This document shows, in pieces, positions 33,912-37,289 of a stretch of DNA of 37,289 bases; the first letter of the stretch is position 1, and every line of letters starts with the position of its first letter. Location: contig NZ_MNPU01000059.1 in NCBI RefSeq assembly GCF_001983165.1, positions 1 through 37,289 on the forward strand, in the 5' to 3' direction. Below the pieces are notes generated by a model. The model was given only the letters and a program-made list of their open reading frames with translations. It was not told where the DNA came from and did not search any database. This DNA comes from Pseudomonas gessardii. Lineage in GTDB: Bacteria; Pseudomonadota; Gammaproteobacteria; Pseudomonadales; Pseudomonadaceae. A program made the translations under genes and the position numbers.

Positions 33912-35258
33912 TCAGGTGGCATCGGCGTGGCTGACCAGGCCCTTGATCACTACCGCCGTGGTGGCCAATGCCGCCGGAACCACCAACGCCGTCAGCACCT
34001 GCTCGAAGTTCCAACCAAGCCCCAACAGCGTGGCACCCATCCACGCGCCGAGGATCGCGCCAAAACGCCCGATCCCCAGCATCCACGAGACCCCGGTGGC
34101 GCGCCCCTGGGTCGGGTAAAACCGCGCAGCCAGCGAAGGCATGGCCGATTGCGCGCCGTTGACACACATCCCGGCGATCAACACCAGGGTCGCCAATAGC
34201 GTGATATTGCCCAGGCTCTGGCCCACGGCGTAGGCAAACACCCCAGCCAGCAGGTAGAAGGTGCCGATGACCTTGTGCGGATTGAACCGGTCCATGGCCC
34301 AGCCCACGCCCACGGCGCTGAGCACCCCGCCAAACTGGAACAACGCGCCGATAAACGCCGCCTGTTCCATGCTGGCGCCGCTGTCGCGCATCAGGGTCGG
34401 TAACCAACTGGTCAGCAGGTACACAATCACCAGGCCCATAAAGTAGGTGAGCCACAGCAACAGGGTGCCGGCGCTGTAGGTGCCGCCGAAGATCACCGCG
34501 AACACATTGCGCGCCTTGACGGTTTTCTGCTCCGGGACACTGAAGCTTGAGGCCTGGGCGACGGTGGCCGGGTCGATGGGCGCCAGGGCCTGGCGCACCT
34601 TGTCCGTACCGCGATTGCGTACCACCAGGTAGCGCGCCGATTCCGGCAGCCACAGCACCAGTACGCCCACCAGAATCAACGGCAGGATGCCGCCGAGCAG
34701 CAGCAGGCTGTGCCAGCCGAACATCGGGATCAGCATGGCCGAGATAAACCCGCCACCGGCCATGCCCAGGTTGAATCCGCAGAACATGCTGGTCACCAGC
34801 AACGATTTATGGCGCTCCGGGGTGTATTCAGACAACAGGGTCGTCGCATTCGGCATGCCGGCACCCAGGCCCAGGCCGGTCAGGAAACGCAACACCAGCA
34901 ACTGATCAACGTTGCTGCTGTAGGCCGAAGCCAGGCTGAACGCGCCGAACACCAGCACCGCCCCCACCAGCACCACCTTGCGCCCGAAACGGTCGGCCAA
35001 GGGCCCGGAGCCCAGGGCGCCAAACACCATGCCGATCAACGCGGCACTCATCACCGGGCCAAGGCTGGCGCGGTCGATCCCCCAATCCTGGGACAGCGCC
35101 GGCGCAATAAAGCCCATGGCCGCGGTGTCCAGGCCATCGAGAAAGACAATCAGGAAACACAGGATCACCACCCGCCATTGATAGCGGGACAGCGGTTGCG
35201 CATTGATAAAGGACTGCACGTCCAGACAGGTACCAACAGCAGGCGAAGGTTGATTCAT
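33912..35258 (-). CDS. pcaK: MFS aromatic-acid transporter PcaK-like
   Basis: The 448-residue protein belongs to the aromatic acid:H+ symporter family. It has the DGxD motif in FLDGLDTAAMGFIAPAL (helix 1), ADRFGRKVVL after helix 2 and LGLGAGMPNATTLLSEYTPERHK in helix 4-5. PcaK imports 4-hydroxybenzoate and protocatechuate. The ATG at 35258 gives the usual length. The upstream frame to 35360 would lie in the hairpin-rich leader. No PcaR box is seen directly upstream, so it may be read from the pcaR promoter or its own. Confidence 0.88.
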   Translation of the reverse strand: MNQPSPAVGTCLDVQSFINAQPLSRYQWRVVILCFLIVFLDGLDTAAMGFIAPALSQDWGIDRASLGPVMSAALIGMVFGALGSGPLADRFGRKVVLVGAVLVFGAFSLASAYSSNVDQLLVLRFLTGLGLGAGMPNATTLLSEYTPERHKSLLVTSMFCGFNLGMAGGGFISAMLIPMFGWHSLLLLGGILPLILVGVLVLWLPESARYLVVRNRGTDKVRQALAPIDPATVAQASSFSVPEQKTVKARNVFAVIFGGTYSAGTLLLWLTYFMGLVIVYLLTSWLPTLMRDSGASMEQAAFIGALFQFGGVLSAVGVGWAMDRFNPHKVIGTFYLLAGVFAYAVGQSLGNITLLATLVLIAGMCVNGAQSAMPSLAARFYPTQGRATGVSWMLGIGRFGAILGAWMGATLLGLGWNFEQVLTALVVPAALATTAVVIKGLVSHADAT

Positions 35259-35287
35259 TGTTTTTATTTCCACACCGATGGCGGGCG

Positions 35288-35350
35288 GACGACGGTGAGT
35301 CGTCATTATTATGGGGGCGAAACCAGAACGGCGACGGTAGACGCCGTCGC
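35288..35350 (-). repeat. Two hairpins in the pcaR-pcaK gap
   Basis: GACGAC (35288-35293) pairs with GTCGTC (35299-35304). GCGACGG (35331-35337) pairs with CCGTCGC (35344-35350). Both would be in the 5' leader of pcaK if it is read from pcaR. They may affect read-through or leader stability. No T-run makes a standard terminator. Confidence 0.45.
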
Positions 35351-35435
35351 GGTCAATCACGCTGCCGCGACATTAATAAGCCAGGGGAAACACCGTCAAT
35401 TCGTCAAACCGGGATCTGTGCGGTCACCGAACAGC

Positions 35436-36278
35436 TTAAGCAAACAACTGGGTACTCAGCTCCTGGCTGGCGCTCAGCATGCTCGGCAGGAAGCGCTGCT
35501 CCAGCTCGCTGCGGCTGACCCGGCCGGCGTGGGTACTGACGTTCAGCGCGGCCAGCACCTGGCCAGACGCGTCATACACCGGCACGGCAATGGAACGCAG
35601 GCCCTGCTCCAGTTCCTGGTCGACAATGCACCAGCCCTGCTGCCGCACTTGTTGCAGGCACTCGAACAACGCCTGGGGCGTGGTCAGGGTGCGGCTGGTC
35701 TTGGTTTGCAGGTCGGCATGGTCCAGGTAATCCTGCAGCGATGCATCGTCCAGGGCCGCCAGCAGGATCCGGCCCATGGAGGTGCAATAGGCCGGCAGCC
35801 GGCCACCGACCGACAGATCCACCGAGATCAGGCGCTGGGTCGTGGCGGACCGGGCGATGTAAAGGATGTCGTCGCCTTCCAGGGTCGCCATGTTGCAGGC
35901 TTCATGAAGCTGCTCGCTCATGCGGTCCAGGTATGGCTGGGCAGAAACCGCCAGGGGCGTGGACGACAGGTAGGCATGGCCCAGGGTCAGGACCTTGGGC
36001 AGCAGCGAGTACGTGCGCCCATCGGTGGTGGCGTAGCCAAGCTTGATCAAGGTATGCAGGCAACGCCTGACGGCAGCGCGGGGGATTTCCGTGCGATGGC
36101 TGATCTGGGCGATGGTCAGGTGGCGCTTGCGCTCTTGGAACGCTTGCACCACGGCCAGCCCGCGCGCCAGGGAGGTCATGAAATCCGGATCGCCGGTAAA
36201 CGCCTGGATGCGCTTGGCCGGTGACGCAACGATCGGTGGCGCCACAGAGGCAAAGGAGTTGCGCAATTGATCGTTCAT
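35436..36278 (-). CDS. pcaR: IclR-family activator of the pca genes, PcaR
   Basis: The 280-residue protein has an N-terminal winged helix-turn-helix (SLARGLAVVQAFQERKRHLTIAQISHRTEIPRAAVRRCLHTLIKLGY, about 36-82) and an IclR effector domain. VGGRLPAYCTSMGRILLAAL is the PcaR/PobR-like effector-pocket segment. PcaR activates pca genes with beta-ketoadipate. It is followed by pcaK and the rest of the cluster on the same strand. PcaR boxes lie about 80-110 nt upstream of its start, suggesting autoregulation. The start has AAGGAC upstream. Confidence 0.93.
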   Translation of the reverse strand: MNDQLRNSFASVAPPIVASPAKRIQAFTGDPDFMTSLARGLAVVQAFQERKRHLTIAQISHRTEIPRAAVRRCLHTLIKLGYATTDGRTYSLLPKVLTLGHAYLSSTPLAVSAQPYLDRMSEQLHEACNMATLEGDDILYIARSATTQRLISVDLSVGGRLPAYCTSMGRILLAALDDASLQDYLDHADLQTKTSRTLTTPQALFECLQQVRQQGWCIVDQELEQGLRSIAVPVYDASGQVLAALNVSTHAGRVSRSELEQRFLPSMLSASQELSTQLFA

Positions 36279-36358
36279 TTCAGGTCCTTTCTCTTATTGT
36301 CGACCGCCATTACAAGCCGGCGGGCCACGGATGTACAAGGCAAGGGCGCCAACATTGG

Positions 36359-36390
36359 GCGATTATCGGACGCTCATTCGATAATCGCAA
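36359..36390 (-). promoter_or_regulatory. PcaR boxes upstream of pcaR
   Basis: ATTCGATAATCGCAA (36376-36390) closely matches the PcaR site. GCGATTATCGG (36359-36369) is the same core in the opposite direction. Their distance to the pcaR start (about 80-110 nt) suits autoregulation. The IS30-type region begins about 110 nt further right. Confidence 0.75.
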
Positions 36391-36557
36391 TTTGCTGCCG
36401 TGGGCGCTGCCGGCGCCCCGGCGAGACTCCCCTGCACGGGATGTATTGCGTTCACTTAACAGGCCGGCACTCGACACAACGTCCTTGATTCAATTAATGA
36501 CATGGCGGCGGCAAAAACTGAGTGCAACACCTGACCTTTCCGGTACGGTGCTGCCCT

Positions 36558-37165
36558 ATGTCTTATTCCGAACTCAGCGTTGAAGAGCGTGCCACCATTC
36601 AAGTTAGTCATGCCCAAGGCCTCAGCTTGCGCAGGATTGCCTGCTTGATCAACCGATCCCCTTCGACGGTCAGCCGGGAGATGCGCCGCAATCGAGATGC
36701 AGCTGGCAGCTACTCGGCCCGTGTGGCTCAGCAGCGGATGAAGGCCCGCCGCCAGGCTTGTCGGCCCATGCGAAAGCTGCTGCCAGGGAGTGAGCGCTTT
36801 GAACTGGTGATCCATATGCTGCGCCAGCGTTTGTCTCCCGAGCAGATTGCCGGCAAGCTGCGCAGTATGAACATACCCAGCCTTAGAGATGCCTACGTCT
36901 GTCGCGAGACGATCTACAACGCGATCTATGCCCTGCCCGTCGGTGAGCTGCGCAAGGAGTTGATCCTTTGTTTGCGCCAAGGCAAGACGACACGTAGACC
37001 ACGCCTTGGCGGTGTGGATCGGCGCGGGCAGATTCCAGAGATGGTCAGCATTCACTTGCGCCCGCCGGAAGTTGAAGACCGGCTGATGCCGGGGCATTGG
37101 GAAGGCGACCTTATTAAGGGTAAGGCTAACGCCTCGTCTGTAGGTACGCTGGTGGAGCGCACTAG
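36558..37165 (+). pseudogene. IS30-family transposase, interrupted by an IS5-type element
   Basis: The frame from the ATG at 36558 gives an IS30 transposase start: MSYSELSVEERATIQ, a helix-turn-helix LSLRRIACLINRSPSTVSREMRR (about 22-44), and GHWEGDLIKGK with the first catalytic Asp at D184. Similarity stops at LVERT (residue 202). The next bases are CTAG and then unrelated sequence. The rest of the DDE domain is missing from the window. The gene is therefore broken by insertion. I could not place its left inverted repeat with certainty; it should lie between about 36500 and 36557. Confidence 0.85.
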
Positions 37166-37289
37166 GGAAATCCTGAAAAAGACTTTCTTATTTGGCAAAA
37201 TACCCCGAGTCCCATCGCCGAGCCATTCCATGAAGCAGATGACCTTCGCCGACGCCGAGTACGCCGGCAAACGCAAACAGACCCGCAAG
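37162..37289 (+). mobile_element. Left end of an IS5-family element (partial)
   Basis: The boundary is a CTAG at 37162-37165, a common IS5-family target, followed by GGAAATCCTGAAAAAGAC, which would be the terminal repeat. The right end is outside the window. The element contains the start of its own transposase gene at 37230. Confidence in the exact end base is moderate. Confidence 0.7.
37230..37289 (+). CDS. IS5-family transposase, N-terminal fragment
   Basis: The first 20 residues read MKQMTFADAEYAGKRKQTRK, the well-known start of many Pseudomonas IS5-family transposases. The gene runs off the window. By chance it is in the same reading frame as the broken IS30 gene, so a fused frame continues across the insertion point without a stop. 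Confidence 0.8.
   Translation, partial: MKQMTFADAEYAGKRKQTRK

Noticed and set aside
34710..36224. Plus-strand open frame of 504 codons opposite pcaK and pcaR
   Set aside because: It is a shadow frame that crosses the intergenic gap between two clear genes.

Overview
The window looks like a chromosomal segment of a Pseudomonas of the fluorescens group. The codon use is GC-rich. REP/REPIN palindromes of the Pseudomonas type sit between genes. There is an EmhR-EmhABC (TtgR-TtgABC-like) efflux locus with a recognisable operator, OlsB/OlsA ornithine-lipid genes, an OprD-family porin and a PcaR-controlled protocatechuate cluster. All assignments come from reading the sequence and recalling family motifs; no database search was run.

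Left part (1-9400, nearly all minus strand). A cardiolipin-synthase-B-like phospholipase D and a YceI-like periplasmic protein form a coupled pair. Next comes an apparent catabolic unit, read right to left: M20 amidohydrolase, MHS-type MFS transporter, amidase (TTG start overlapping the transporter stop) and an IclR regulator. A perfect 8-bp palindrome (7007-7025) upstream of the amidohydrolase is a good candidate operator for that regulator. Further right are a small membrane-anchored Cys protein coupled to a beta-lactamase-fold hydrolase, and a short acyl-CoA-dehydrogenase-like protein.

Middle part (9400-25500, mostly plus strand). The olsBA pair is followed by a REPIN and a convergent acpH. 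An ArsR-type regulator with repeated operator-like sites leads into an MFS exporter and an old-yellow-enzyme reductase. Then come emhR, divergent from emhABC, an OprD porin and a polysaccharide-deacetylase-like lipoprotein. The most unusual gene is at 23916-25475. It is AT-richer than its surroundings and encodes an acid-free, Ser/Pro-rich N-terminus, RTX-like Gly/Asp repeats and a C-terminal HEMAH zinc-protease motif. A near-consensus hrp box lies 38 nt upstream, so it is a candidate type III effector.

Right part (25500-36280, all minus strand). An essentially complete protocatechuate branch of the beta-ketoadipate pathway reads pcaR-pcaK-pcaI-pcaJ-pcaF-pcaH-pcaG-pcaT-pcaB-pcaD-pcaC. It would take up 4-hydroxybenzoate or protocatechuate and convert protocatechuate to succinyl-CoA and acetyl-CoA. 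PcaR-box sequences lie upstream of pcaI and pcaR. pobA is not in the window.

The right end (36500-37289) holds an IS30-family transposase gene that is broken at a CTAG by the left end of an IS5-family element, whose transposase runs off the window.
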